This document shows, piece after piece, positions 53,400 to 64,000 of a stretch of DNA of 64,000 nucleotides. Both the position numbers and the translations under genes were made by a program. The first letter of the stretch is position 1. Every line of letters begins with the position of its first letter. This DNA comes from Bradyrhizobium sp. CCGB12 (GTDB taxonomy: Bacteria > Pseudomonadota > Alphaproteobacteria > Rhizobiales > Xanthobacteraceae), in assembly GCF_024199845.1 (NCBI RefSeq), contig NZ_JANADO010000001.1:6200001-6264000 (forward strand), written 5' to 3'. The notes beneath the pieces were generated by a model. That model saw only the letters and a list, made by a program, of their open reading frames with translations, was not told where the DNA came from and searched no databases.

Positions 53400-54497
53400 T
53401 TACGTAATCGCGATCGGGCAGCCGTTGCTTCCCGTAGCGCCCTTGATCGGAGCCGGGGAGAAGCAATAGACGAACTGATACTTCTTGTCGGCGATCAGCT
53501 CGTCGAAGATCAGGTTCTCATGGTTGTGGATGCCGTGCTTGGTCTGCAGCTCGGCATGGACCACGAAGGCGAGCGTCTTGTCGGGATTGGGCACCACCTC
53601 GACCGCCCAGTTGTCCGCGCCGGTGAGCGCGAGATCCTTTTCGACGATCCATTTGGCCGCGTCGAGGCCGATGCCCGGCTCGCCGCTATTGAAACGATCA
53701 TTGTTTTTCATCCAGAGCGAGCCCCAGCCGGTATGAAACATGATCGCGTCGCCAGGCTTGATGTCGCTCTCGGGGATGTTCTGCTTCGCCAGCGCCGCCT
53801 TGATATCGGCCGAGGTGATCTCCTGGCCGGCGTCCATCATGCCGCCCTTCAGGGCGACCATGTCGATCAGATGCGCGCGGGTGAAGATCGGCTTGAGCTT
53901 TTCGACGCCGAGCTTCTTGAGCCCGTAGGCGTCGCTGATCTCTGCGGCTGTGAAGCCGTTGTAGAATCGCATCTCGCTTTTGTCGCCGTCCTTGCCCATC
54001 TGGATGCCGATGTGGCCGAGGCCGTCGAACTGCGTGCCGGTCTGCGCGATCTCGGTAGCGAGAAATTCGTCGTGATAGACGAGCTTGTTGTCGCCGAACG
54101 GGCCACCGGTCGGGCTGCCGGGAATGCGCAGCGCGAACACACGCGCGCCGAACAGCGGCATCGCGGCCTCGTAGACCCGACCGATCTTGTAGATCTTGCC
54201 GTCCTTGATCCATTTCGCGGCGTCGAGGACCTTCGCCGGGGTGATGTGGTTGGATGCGCCGGACTCGTCATCCTTGCCCCATTTCGAGGGCCACCATGGC
54301 TTGTCGACATTCTTGGGCATGGAGGTGGCAGTCTGGGCCTGGGCTTGGCTGATGGGCGCCAGCGAGAACTTGCCGTGCATCGAGCCGGCGAGCGCCGCGC
54401 CGGCGACGCCGGCGATGCCCGCGGTGCGGAGCAAGGTCCGGCGGTCGGTCGTGGCGCCGCTGCTGTCATGATCTACGTCGTTGATCTCACTAGACAT
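53400..54497 (-). CDS. Tat-exported cyclase family protein (kynurenine-formamidase-like)
   Basis: 365 residues. A twin-arginine signal (TDRRTLLRTAGIAG) precedes a hydrophobic stretch. The mature part belongs to the metal-dependent cyclase/formamidase group: TGTQFDGLGHIGIQMG carries the metal-ligand Asp/His pair, and MFHTGWGSLW and NHENLIFDELI follow in order. It is longer than kynurenine formamidase (about 210) and fits the larger exported subgroup. It faces the cytochrome gene of the Mo hydroxylase operon. A link to aromatic heterocycle breakdown is possible but not shown. Confidence 0.83.
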   Translation of the reverse strand: MSSEINDVDHDSSGATTDRRTLLRTAGIAGVAGAALAGSMHGKFSLAPISQAQAQTATSMPKNVDKPWWPSKWGKDDESGASNHITPAKVLDAAKWIKDGKIYKIGRVYEAAMPLFGARVFALRIPGSPTGGPFGDNKLVYHDEFLATEIAQTGTQFDGLGHIGIQMGKDGDKSEMRFYNGFTAAEISDAYGLKKLGVEKLKPIFTRAHLIDMVALKGGMMDAGQEITSADIKAALAKQNIPESDIKPGDAIMFHTGWGSLWMKNNDRFNSGEPGIGLDAAKWIVEKDLALTGADNWAVEVVPNPDKTLAFVVHAELQTKHGIHNHENLIFDELIADKKYQFVYCFSPAPIKGATGSNGCPIAIT

Positions 54498-54610
54498 TGC
54501 ACCCTCCCAGGTTGTGGTCCGGAAAAAATCCGGACTCTAAAATTGTTTCCGTCACCCTCCTCCTCCGCTAAGCTGTTGTCCAGCGACGACCGTTGGTGCG
54601 AGAGCTTCCA
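54498..54610. promoter_or_regulatory. Short divergent promoter region with perfect hairpin
   Basis: GTCCGGA (54517-54523) pairs with TCCGGAC (54529-54535) around AAAAA. It lies in the leader of the cyclase gene and upstream of the CobW-type gene. It could be an operator for both genes; no known zinc or nickel box is evident. Confidence 0.35.
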
Positions 54611-55678
54611 ATGAGCCTGTTTGAAAGCGACAAATCCGCGCAGCGACTTCCGGTCTCGCTGATCACCGGCTTTCTCGGCAGCGGCAAGACGACATTGCTC
54701 AATCGCCTGCTGCGCCACGACGGCATGAAGGACAGCGCCGTCATCATCAACGAGTACGGCGAGATCAGTCTCGATCATCTCCTGGTCGAGCGCGTCGATG
54801 GCGAGGTCGCCGTGCTCGCCAGCGGCTGCATCTGCTGCACCATCCGCAGCGACCTCGAGGAGACGTTGCGAAGCCTTCTGGTGAAGCGAGACCGCGGCGA
54901 GATTCCGCCGTTCCGCCGTATCCTGGTCGAGACCACCGGTCTCGCCGACCCCGCGCCGATCGTGCAGCTCTTGCTCAACAATCCTCTCGTCTCGCACTTC
55001 CTGCGGCTCGACACGGTCGTGACCACGGTCGATGCGGTCAACGCGCCGCGTCAGCTCGATCGGCAATATGAGGCGGTGAAACAGGTGGCGTTGGCCGACC
55101 GGCTGTTGATCACCAAAAGCGATCTGGTCGAGGATATCGCGGCGCTGGAGCTGCGCCTGCGGCGGCTCAATCCCGGCGCCAGGATCGAAAGCGTCAGTCA
55201 CGGCGAGATCGATCCTGCGCAGCTATTCGGCGCCGGCCTGATCGATCCCGAGCTGAAAAGGATAGACGTTGAGCGCTGGCTCAACGAGCGGGCCTTCGCG
55301 GAACCACATGCGGACGCCGGTCATTCGCATCACGATCATCACGCGCACCATGACCATGGCCATCATGATCACGATGCGTCGATCGCCAGCTTCATGCTGG
55401 CGTTCGACGAGCCGCTCGACTGGATGGCCGTGACGCGCTGGCTTGCGCATCTGCGCAGCGCGCGCGGAGAGGACCTGCTGCGGGTGAAGGGAATTCTCAA
55501 TCTCCGTGACGAGCCAACGCCGATCGTGATCCACGGCGTGCACCACGTCTTCCATCCGCCTGTTGCGCTTGGTGGCTGGCCCGACGGCGATCGCCGCTCG
55601 CGCATCGTGTTCATCACACGCGGCATCGCACGTGCGGAAGTACTCGATCTCTGGCAGGCCGTCCTGGCGGCGGCGTGA
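54611..55678 (+). CDS. CobW/COG0523 family GTP-binding metal chaperone
   Basis: 355 residues from the ATG at 54611. G1 motif TGFLGSGKTTLLNRLL is near residue 20, the metal-binding CxCC motif is GCICCTI near residue 75, and the guanine-recognition motif is TKSD. A histidine-rich stretch (about 238-258; HSHHDHHAHHDHGHHDHD) probably binds zinc, nickel or cobalt. The C-terminal CobW domain ends with RRSRIVFITRGI. It would insert metal into an unknown client protein. No Zur or cobalamin gene is adjacent. Confidence 0.93.
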   Translation: MSLFESDKSAQRLPVSLITGFLGSGKTTLLNRLLRHDGMKDSAVIINEYGEISLDHLLVERVDGEVAVLASGCICCTIRSDLEETLRSLLVKRDRGEIPPFRRILVETTGLADPAPIVQLLLNNPLVSHFLRLDTVVTTVDAVNAPRQLDRQYEAVKQVALADRLLITKSDLVEDIAALELRLRRLNPGARIESVSHGEIDPAQLFGAGLIDPELKRIDVERWLNERAFAEPHADAGHSHHDHHAHHDHGHHDHDASIASFMLAFDEPLDWMAVTRWLAHLRSARGEDLLRVKGILNLRDEPTPIVIHGVHHVFHPPVALGGWPDGDRRSRIVFITRGIARAEVLDLWQAVLAAA

Positions 55679-55712
55679 GGGAGACGGCGGTCGAAACGGG
55701 CGACGCTGCCCC

Positions 55713-55857
55713 TCCTTCTCCCCTTGCGGGAGAAGGTGGCGCGAAGCGCCGGATGAGGGGTCTCTGTCCACTTGCACGATGCGAACTCGCGGAGAGAGAC
55801 CCCTCACCCGTCTCGCCGCTTCGCGGCGAGCCACCCTCTCCCACAAGGGGCGAGGGT
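55713..55857. repeat. Interspersed palindromic repeat, family B, copy 3
   Basis: Left end TTCTCCCCTTGCGGGAGAAGG, right end CTCTCCCACAAGGGGCGAGGG, with GGATGAGGGGTCTCT and AGAGACCCCTCACCC inside. The inner boxes match copy 1 at 38254-38405. It lies between convergent genes. Confidence 0.8.
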
Positions 55858-55879
55858 GCACCGTGAATGCCGCGAGAAT

Positions 55880-56704
55880 TCAGCTCAACCAGAATTTCGG
55901 CGTCGCCGGCTCCAGCCGGCCGCCGACGCGCACCGGCGCGATCCGCAGCGCGAGGCCCGTCGCGTCATCCGTCTCCACGGCGACGGCGCTCAGCGTCGCC
56001 GTCCCCGCGGCCGGCTCGAAACGGCCCGACGGGATTCCCGACGTGAACCGCCGCAGCGGCTCCTCCTTCTGCATGCCAATGATGGAATCGTAGTCGCCGG
56101 TCATGCCGGCATCGGTCATGTAGGCAGTGCCGCCGGCGAGGATCTGGTGGTCGGCGGTCGGCACATGCGTGTGGGTGCCGACGACGAGGCTGGCGCGGCC
56201 GTCGCAGAAGAAACCGATGCCCTGCTTCTCGCTGGTTGCCTCGCAATGGAAGTCGACGACGATGGCATCGGCGGCAACACCGAGCGGACAGGCACCGAGC
56301 TCACGCTCCAGCGCGGCAAAGGGATCGTCGAACGGGGTCATGAAGACGCGCCCCAACGCGTTGACGACCAGGGCGTGCCTGCCGTTCTTGGTCTCGACCA
56401 GGGCTGCGCCGCGGCCGGGCGTGCCGCGCGGATAGTTCGCCGGACGCACCAGGCGTTCGGCGCGCTCGATGAACACCAGCGCCTCGCGCTGGTCCCAGGA
56501 GTGATTGCCGAGCGTCACCGCATCGGCGCCGGCATCGAGAAACTCCTGATAGATCGCCTCCGTGATGCCGAAGCCGCCGGCGGAATTCTCGCCGTTGACG
56601 ACGACCAAATCGAGCGACCAGTCCTTGACCATGCCGGGCAGATATTCGGCGATGGCGTTGCGCCCCGCACGGCCGACGACATCACCCACGAAGAGAATGC
56701 GCAA
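55880..56704 (-). CDS. YmdB-type metallophosphoesterase (TIGR00282)
   Basis: 274 residues with the full metal-site set of the YmdB family: FVGDVVGRAGRNA, NGENSAGGFG, LGNHSWDQ, DFHCEATSEKQ and GTHTHVPTAD. It starts inside the end of the folate cyclo-ligase gene (23-base overlap), so translation is coupled. In Bacillus the relative is a cAMP phosphodiesterase affecting RNA turnover. The natural role in rhizobia is not known. Cytoplasmic. Confidence 0.92.
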   Translation of the reverse strand: MRILFVGDVVGRAGRNAIAEYLPGMVKDWSLDLVVVNGENSAGGFGITEAIYQEFLDAGADAVTLGNHSWDQREALVFIERAERLVRPANYPRGTPGRGAALVETKNGRHALVVNALGRVFMTPFDDPFAALERELGACPLGVAADAIVVDFHCEATSEKQGIGFFCDGRASLVVGTHTHVPTADHQILAGGTAYMTDAGMTGDYDSIIGMQKEEPLRRFTSGIPSGRFEPAAGTATLSAVAVETDDATGLALRIAPVRVGGRLEPATPKFWLS

Positions 56705-57278
56705 CTTCAGAACTCCGGAAATCGAACACGTCCGATTCCGTTAGCACATAATCCAGCGCGACGTCGTGCGATAGTGCCGGAACCGCCTCGATCTCCTGCG
56801 CGGCAAAAGCAAGCCCGATGCCGACGATCTGCTTGGCTTTGCGCAAATGCGCGAAGGTGAAATCGTAATGCCCTGCACCATAGCCGATGCGATGGCCGAG
56901 ACGGTCGAAGGCGGCGAGCGGCGTCAGCATGATGTCGGGGATCACCTCGCTTGCTGCCGGCGACGGCTCGGGAATGCCGAGCGGGCCGAGCATAAGGCGA
57001 TCGTTCGGATGAAAGAGACGGAAGATCAGCGACTGGCCGCGCGCGGTGACGCAAGGCAGCGCCAGCCTTGCGCCCTCTTCAGCGAGCTTGCGCAACAGCG
57101 GCATCGGATCGATCTCGCTGCGGATCGGCGAATAGCCGGAGACGATGCTCCCGGGCAGGAGCTTGAACGGCAAGCCGCGCTTGGCGAGCTTGGTGGCGGC
57201 GGTGGCGCGCTTCTTCTCGCTCAGCGCGTCGCGCTTGGCGAGGGCCCTGGCACGGAGTTCGGCTTTCGAAGTGGACAT
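56682..57278 (-). CDS. 5-formyltetrahydrofolate cyclo-ligase
   Basis: 198 residues. The ATP-loop region ALAKRDALS-(later)-SGYSPIRSEIDP, the PLGIPEP motif and the C-terminal LTPLAAFDRLGHRIGYGAGH followed by YDF are diagnostic of the YgfA/Fau family. It converts 5-formyl-THF to 5,10-methenyl-THF with ATP. In many proteobacteria it follows the 6S RNA gene and zapA, and that order is seen here. Confidence 0.94.
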   Translation of the reverse strand: MSTSKAELRARALAKRDALSEKKRATAATKLAKRGLPFKLLPGSIVSGYSPIRSEIDPMPLLRKLAEEGARLALPCVTARGQSLIFRLFHPNDRLMLGPLGIPEPSPAASEVIPDIMLTPLAAFDRLGHRIGYGAGHYDFTFAHLRKAKQIVGIGLAFAAQEIEAVPALSHDVALDYVLTESDVFDFRSSEVAHSLRG

Positions 57279-57385
57279 GCGCTTTGGTCCCCCACATCAT
57301 CACTCGCCTTGTGCGCCCTTGCGCACTGGGGCGGGTGATCCAGTATTCCAGAGGCAGTGGTGATTCACACAAAGGCCGCGGCGTA

Positions 57386-57415
57386 CTGGATGCCCCGGTC
57401 AAGCCGGGACACGAC
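57386..57415. repeat. Half copy of repeat family C
   Basis: GGATGCCCCGGTCAAGCCGGG and ACACGACA correspond to the right half of the family C elements at 3849 and 43416. It lies between the 6S RNA candidate and the cyclo-ligase gene. Confidence 0.45.
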
Positions 57416-57427
57416 ATCTCCTGAACT

Positions 57428-57591
57428 GGCCGCAATCGTTTCGACAGGCACAAACCAAGCAGACGCAAGTGCGAAGCCGCGTACGCCGTTGAAGCACTCG
57501 ATCCCGGAGTTCCCTACGAAAGTAGGTGGGCACCATATGTCCGGGCCCACGGGCCCGGCCAGGGACAGTTCCCTAAAGGATCGATAAGGCC
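57428..57591 (-). ncRNA. ssrS: Probable 6S RNA
   Basis: About 164 bases on the minus strand between zapA and the folate cyclo-ligase gene, the position 6S RNA holds in many proteobacteria. The ends form a closing stem: GGCC-TTATCG at the 5' end with CGATTGC-GGCC at the 3' end. Inside are strong hairpins, including CCGGGCC-CGTG-GGCCCGG and CCTAC-TTTC-GTAGG, around less paired regions. A TATATC -10-like box lies just upstream (about 57597-57604). 6S RNA binds the housekeeping RNA polymerase holoenzyme in its large central bubble. Boundaries are inferred from the stem. Confidence 0.72.
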
Positions 57592-57683
57592 CCGGGGATA
57601 TATGGCTCCGGACGCACGTCGCAGCCTCGCCCGTGCAATGTAACAACGATATTGACGAATCACCAGCCCGGCTTGTGGTTACT

Positions 57684-57803
57684 CACCTCTCCCGCTTGCG
57701 GGAGAGGTCGCGCCGAAGGCGCGGGTGAGGGCTTTCTCCTCTGGGGGATTGTCCCGTTGCCGAGACACCCTCTCCCCGACCCTCCCCGCAAGCGGGGGAG
57801 GGA
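57684..57803. repeat. Interspersed palindromic repeat, family B, copy 4
   Basis: Left end CACCTCTCCCGCTTGCGGGAG, right end CCTCCCCGCAAGCGGGGGAGG, with GCGGGTGAGGGCTTTCTCC between. It lies directly after zapA and upstream of the 6S RNA promoter region. Confidence 0.75.
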
Positions 57804-57808
57804 GACGA

Positions 57809-58192
57809 TCAGCCGATCGCGATCCCGTTGCCGACGGTGCGGTTCAGGACCTGGGTCGACTTCTCGATGCGTTCGGCGGCGGCGTTCAGCGCATTCACCA
57901 CCGCGGTCTGCGTCATCCGGGCGCGCTCGACGGCGGCGTTGCGGAAGTCCCTGAGCTCGATCAACTCCTGCTCCATGGTGCGGACGCGGTTGCCCACGTC
58001 GACCAGCTCGTCGCAGACGGTCAACGCCGCCATCACGGTGAGACGGGCATCGCCGATCTCGCCGAATTTTCCGCGCAGCGACTGGATGCGAGTCTCCAGG
58101 CTTTCGGCGAGCTTGAGCAGCCGCACCTCCTGGCCCTCCTCGCAGGCCATGCGGTATTGCCGGCCGTTGATGGTGACGTTGATGTGGCTCAT
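57809..58192 (-). CDS. zapA: Cell division protein ZapA
   Basis: 127 residues. The N-terminal globular part begins [20 protein letters not shown] and is followed by LAESLETRIQSLRGKFG. The C-terminal half is a long coiled-coil helix (MEQELIELRDFRNAAVERAR). This is the ZapA layout: it bundles FtsZ filaments at the division site. Its start overlaps the stop of the upstream DUF4164 gene by four bases. Confidence 0.93.
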   Translation of the reverse strand: MSHINVTINGRQYRMACEEGQEVRLLKLAESLETRIQSLRGKFGEIGDARLTVMAALTVCDELVDVGNRVRTMEQELIELRDFRNAAVERARMTQTAVVNALNAAAERIEKSTQVLNRTVGNGIAIG

Positions 58193-58509
58193 CCGTCCTC
58201 TCCGGTATCGAGCACCGAGCGTATCGTGACGATTGCGGAATCCAGCCGGTCGGAGATCTCGCGATTGGTGCGCTCGAGCTTGCGCGCCTTCACCAGCGCG
58301 CCGTCGAGCTCGTCGGCAAGGCGCGAGCGGTCCGCGCCGAGCGCCTGAATCCGCGTCGCGAGCTCGTTCTCGTCGCGATCCGCGTCGCGCCGCCGCTCGA
58401 CCGCGCTTTCGAGCGCATCGAGCGCCGCCGTGAGCCTGCGGGTCGCAATCTCGATCTCGACGGCGGATGACTCCGTCATGGCAGAGCTGTTGGACACGCG
58501 ATCGTTCAT
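58189..58509 (-). CDS. DUF4164 family coiled-coil protein
   Basis: 106 residues; a second ATG 10 codons in ([10 protein letters not shown]) is an alternative start. Almost the whole protein is one coiled-coil helix with heptad leucines ([20 protein letters not shown] and [20 protein letters not shown]). Small coiled-coil proteins of this type commonly precede zapA in rhizobia. Coupling to zapA by an ATGA overlap suggests a role in division, perhaps as a ZapB-like partner, but that is inference. Confidence 0.82.
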   Translation of the reverse strand: MNDRVSNSSAMTESSAVEIEIATRRLTAALDALESAVERRRDADRDENELATRIQALGADRSRLADELDGALVKARKLERTNREISDRLDSAIVTIRSVLDTGEDG

Positions 58510-58769
58510 GCAGTCAGCGGCGGAACCTTTGGCCTTTGCCCAGTGGCCTTATTCCTGGGGCTTGCCGGCCGGTAAAAGACTCGGTTCGGCAAGCGGTTAG
58601 AAGCAGAAATTTACGTGGCAAGCTAGCCAAGCGCAACGCCGCCGCCAAACTATGCACCGATAGATCGAGTGGAGGTCGTGCCGATCGGCCAGTTCCTCCC
58701 GGGCGCGATCCCGGCGGAAAACCGATCTCCACACAGGCAACTTTTACGGCCAAACCGGCGTTTGATTGC

Positions 58770-58798
58770 CTTGGACTCCCGGAACCGAGGTGCTATCC
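58770..58798 (+). promoter_or_regulatory. Candidate promoter of tkt
   Basis: CTTGGA (58770-58775) and CTATCC (58793-58798) are 17 bases apart, close to the alphaproteobacterial housekeeping pattern CTTGAC-17-CTATAT. It lies about 80 bases before the tkt start. The rest of the 370-base zapA-operon/tkt spacer shows no gene: the frame is open upstream of tkt but not family-like. Confidence 0.45.
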
Positions 58799-58880
58799 CA
58801 GCCCCGACCTTCAGTGGCCGCCAGGCTCCTCCCGCGCGGGCGTTCGCCGCCAAGCGCCTCATTTCAGACGGATTTCAGAC

Positions 58881-60866
<1,986 letters not shown>

Positions 60867-60919
60867 GAGTTGAGCTTGCCCGAAAAAAGGACTACCTAAT
60901 CTCTCATATGATCAAGCAC

Positions 60920-60938
60920 CGCCCGGCCGAACCGGGCG
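60920..60938. terminator. Hairpin between tkt and gap
   Basis: CGCCCGG (60920-60926) pairs with CCGGGCG (60932-60938). There is no T-run, only CCCCTAAAAAACC after it. It could act as a transcript end or processing site between tkt and gap. Confidence 0.35.
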
Positions 60939-61014
60939 CCCGCCCCTAAAAAACCCTCGCAGGCGCGTACAGCGCGTTGTGCGGGATGACAACGGTCATT
61001 GAAGGAGACGAAAC

Positions 61015-62022
<1,008 letters not shown>

Positions 62023-62032
62023 GGGGAGCGTC

Positions 62033-62161
62033 ATGCTTCCTGCCTGGATCGGCATCCCTGGCGTCATCTTGTTGATCGCGTTGATCGCGTACGGATTTCG
62101 CCAGGGCAGCAAGCTGACGACCAGGCAGGAGGGCAATCCACCCGAGCGCGACGCGCCGTAG
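62033..62161 (+). CDS. 42-residue single-span membrane protein between gap and pgk
   Basis: ATG at 62033 is preceded by AAGGGGAG with four bases of spacing, directly after the gap stop codon. The 42 codons encode one hydrophobic helix (GVILLIALIAYGF) followed by a polar, charged tail (RQGSKLTTRQEGNPPERDAP) and TAG. It begins 10 bases after gap and ends 27 bases before pgk, so it should be translated from the same transcript. I recognise no named family. A role as a small inner-membrane regulator or assembly factor is possible. Confidence 0.65.
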   Translation: MLPAWIGIPGVILLIALIAYGFRQGSKLTTRQEGNPPERDAP

Positions 62162-62188
62162 CGTCGCCAGCTAACGAGTGATCAGGAC

Positions 62189-63382
62189 ATGGCTAAGTTC
62201 CGCACCCTCGACGACGTCGACGTGAAGGGCAAGCGCGTACTGCTGCGCGTCGACCTCAACGTCCCCATGGACAACGGGCGCGTCACGGACGCCACCCGGC
62301 TCGAGCGCGTCGCACCGACCATCAGCGAAATCTCCGACAAGGGCGGCAAGGTCATCCTGCTCGCGCATTTCGGCCGGCCGAAGGGACGCGATGCCAAGGA
62401 ATCGCTCAAGCCCGTCGCGGAAGCGTTGTCGAAGGTCGTGAAGAAGGCCGTCGCCTTCGCCGACGATTGCATCGGCGAGCCCGCGGCCAAGGCCGTCGCC
62501 GGCTTGAAGGATGGCGACATCCTCTGCCTGGAAAACACCCGCTTTCACAAAGAGGAAGAGAAGAACGATCCAGCCTTCGTCGCCGAGCTCGCAAAACTCG
62601 GCGACATCTGGGTCAACGACGCGTTCTCGGCCGCACATCGCGCCCATGCCTCGACCGAAGGCCTCGGTCACAAGCTGCCGGCCTATGCCGGCCGCACCAT
62701 GCAGGCCGAGCTCGACGCGCTGGAGAAGGCGCTGGGCTCGCCGACCAAGCCGGTCATTGCGATCATCGGCGGCGCAAAAGTCTCGACCAAGATCGACCTG
62801 CTCGAAAACCTCGTGAGCAAGGTCGACGCGCTCGTGATCGGTGGCGGCATGGCCAACACCTTCCTGCACGCGCAAGGCGTCGCGGTCGGCAAGTCGCTGG
62901 CGGAGAAGGATCTCGCTGCCACCGCGCTGCGCATCATGGAAAAGGCGGAAGCCGCCAACTGCGCGATCATCCTCCCCGTGGACGCCACCGTCGCCTATCA
63001 TTTCGCCGCCAACGCGCCGTCGCATGCCTATGGGCTCGATGCGATCCCGGCCGACGGCATGATCCTCGACGTCGGCCCGCAATCGATCGCACGCGTCCAC
63101 GCCGCGATCGACGATGCGGCAACGCTGGTCTGGAACGGACCGCTCGGGGCCTTCGAGATGCAGCCGTTCGACCGCGGCACGGTCGCGGCCGCCAGGCACG
63201 CCGCGGAGCGCACCAAGGCGAAGAAGCTGATCTCGATCGCCGGCGGCGGCGACACCGTCGCGGCGCTCAACCAGGCCGGCGTCGCCGGCAGTTTCACCTA
63301 TGTCTCGACTGCCGGTGGCGCGTTCCTTGAATGGATGGAAGGCAAGCCCCTGCCCGGCGTCGATGTGCTGCGCGTCAAGTAA
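62189..63382 (+). CDS. pgk: Phosphoglycerate kinase
   Basis: 397 residues, the normal length. The N-terminal domain holds [20 protein letters not shown] and the substrate-binding [10 protein letters not shown]. The C-terminal nucleotide domain includes [18 protein letters not shown] and the final [16 protein letters not shown]. It transfers phosphate between 1,3-bisphosphoglycerate and ADP. It lies between gap and the aldolase gene, consistent with a glycolytic/Calvin-type operon. Confidence 0.97.
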   Translation: MAKFRTLDDVDVKGKRVLLRVDLNVPMDNGRVTDATRLERVAPTISEISDKGGKVILLAHFGRPKGRDAKESLKPVAEALSKVVKKAVAFADDCIGEPAAKAVAGLKDGDILCLENTRFHKEEEKNDPAFVAELAKLGDIWVNDAFSAAHRAHASTEGLGHKLPAYAGRTMQAELDALEKALGSPTKPVIAIIGGAKVSTKIDLLENLVSKVDALVIGGGMANTFLHAQGVAVGKSLAEKDLAATALRIMEKAEAANCAIILPVDATVAYHFAANAPSHAYGLDAIPADGMILDVGPQSIARVHAAIDDAATLVWNGPLGAFEMQPFDRGTVAAARHAAERTKAKKLISIAGGGDTVAALNQAGVAGSFTYVSTAGGAFLEWMEGKPLPGVDVLRVK

Positions 63383-63438
63383 GCTCAAGTCGGCCAACAT
63401 TTAGCGGCCTTGCAGGCCCAAATTGGAGAACAAGACAC

Positions 63439-64000
63439 ATGGCTCGGATCACGTTGCGTCAATTGCTCGACCATGCGGCTGAGAACGATTACGGCGTACC
63501 GGCCTTCAACATCAACAATATGGAGCAGGCGCTGGCGATCATGGACGCGGCCAACCAGGTCGACGCGCCCGTCATCATCCAGGCCTCGCGCGGCGCGCGC
63601 TCCTACGCCAACGACGTCATGCTCAAGCACATGATGGATGCGGTGACGGAAATCTATCCGCATATCCCGGTCTGCGTGCATCTCGATCACGGCAACGAAC
63701 CGGCGACCTGCATGACCGCGATCCAGGCCGGCTTCACCTCGGTGATGATGGACGGCTCGCTCAAGGCCGACGGCAAAACTCCTGGCGACTGGGGCTACAA
63801 TGTCGGCGTCACCAAGACCGTGACCGACATGGCTCATCTCGGCGGCATCTCGGTCGAGGGCGAGCTCGGCGTGCTCGGCTCGCTCGAGACGGGCATGGGC
63901 GACAAGGAAGACGGCCACGGCGCCGAAGGCAAGCTTAGCCACGACCAACTCCTGACCAATCCGGACGAGGCCGTGAAGTTCGTCCAGGAGACCAAGGTCG
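63439..64000 (+). CDS. fba: Class II fructose-bisphosphate aldolase (N-terminal part, runs off the window)
   Basis: The first 187 residues are present. They start [20 protein letters not shown] and include [17 protein letters not shown], the VHLDHGNE motif (Asp83/His84; catalytic aspartate and zinc-ligand histidine) and [20 protein letters not shown]. These match the class II, Calvin-cycle-subtype (CbbA-like) aldolases. It would interconvert fructose-1,6-bisphosphate and two triose phosphates. It is 56 bases after pgk. The zinc ligands in the C-terminal half lie beyond the window. Confidence 0.95.
   Translation, partial: MARITLRQLLDHAAENDYGVPAFNINNMEQALAIMDAANQVDAPVIIQASRGARSYANDVMLKHMMDAVTEIYPHIPVCVHLDHGNEPATCMTAIQAGFTSVMMDGSLKADGKTPGDWGYNVGVTKTVTDMAHLGGISVEGELGVLGSLETGMGDKEDGHGAEGKLSHDQLLTNPDEAVKFVQETKV

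Noticed and set aside
58467..58880. Transketolase with a 138-residue N-terminal extension
   Set aside because: The upstream part is low in family-like residues and overlaps the DUF4164 start. Transketolases begin close to the ATG at 58881, and a promoter-like pair lies in between.

Overview
The window looks like chromosomal DNA of a Bradyrhizobium or a close relative (Alphaproteobacteria). This rests on the high GC content with strong third-position GC bias, the yebC-ruvC-ruvA-ruvB block, the zapA / 6S RNA / 5-formyl-THF cyclo-ligase order, the tkt-gap-pgk-fba glycolytic/Calvin-type block, soluble chemoreceptors, and several families of short interspersed palindromic repeats of the kind common in this genus. 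Species assignment from memory is not possible, and I saw no rRNA, tRNA, prophage or CRISPR array.

Layout. 1-2645: the tail of a chemoreceptor, an SDR, a secreted ClpP-fold-like protein, a 30-codon membrane peptide and a small lipoprotein. 2775-5607 (minus): an ECF42-type sigma factor overlapped by its DGPF/YCII partner, followed by SRPBCC and VOC proteins. 5748-8327: a hydroxyacid dehydrogenase and a divergent TetR / beta-class GST pair. 8437-11398 (minus): a XoxFGJ-like PQQ dehydrogenase, cytochrome c and periplasmic binding protein set. 12002-14610: DUF4403 and secretory-lipase-like proteins. 14641-15687: a complete IS630-type insertion sequence whose end abuts the stop codon of hyuB. 15687-19435 (minus): hyuA-hyuB. 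19576-24685 (minus): sirtuin, K+/H+ antiporter, SDR and a nucleobase permease. 24823-27950: dctA and an ABC-F ATPase facing each other across a hairpin.

28120-38226 is the most cohesive accessory locus. A divergent LysR regulator faces a nine-gene minus-strand operon. The operon encodes a polyamine-type ABC importer, an iron-sulfur/FAD amine or imino-acid oxidase of the opine-oxidase/HcnABC type with two different FAD catalytic-type subunits, and a RidA imine deaminase. The natural reading is uptake and oxidative deamination of an amine, opine or D-/imino-acid, with RidA removing the reactive imine. A class I glutamine amidotransferase follows the regulator.

38436-45035 (minus) holds yebC, ruvCAB, a duplicated helical protein, a Tat-exported phosphoesterase, ybgC and a DUF1348 protein. 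Three different repeat families sit in three consecutive spacers of the yebC-ruvC-ruvA-ruvB run. 45260-48619 encodes two paralogous soluble chemoreceptors with the signalling domain N-terminal and a shared sensor domain C-terminal. 49314-53292 is a molybdenum hydroxylase (small Fe-S subunit, large Mo subunit) with a triheme cytochrome c. 53400-57278 holds a Tat-exported cyclase-family protein, a CobW-type GTPase, a YmdB-type phosphodiesterase and the folate cyclo-ligase. 57428-58509 holds a probable 6S RNA, zapA and a DUF4164 protein. 58881-64000 is tkt, gap, a 42-codon membrane protein, pgk and the start of a class II aldolase gene.
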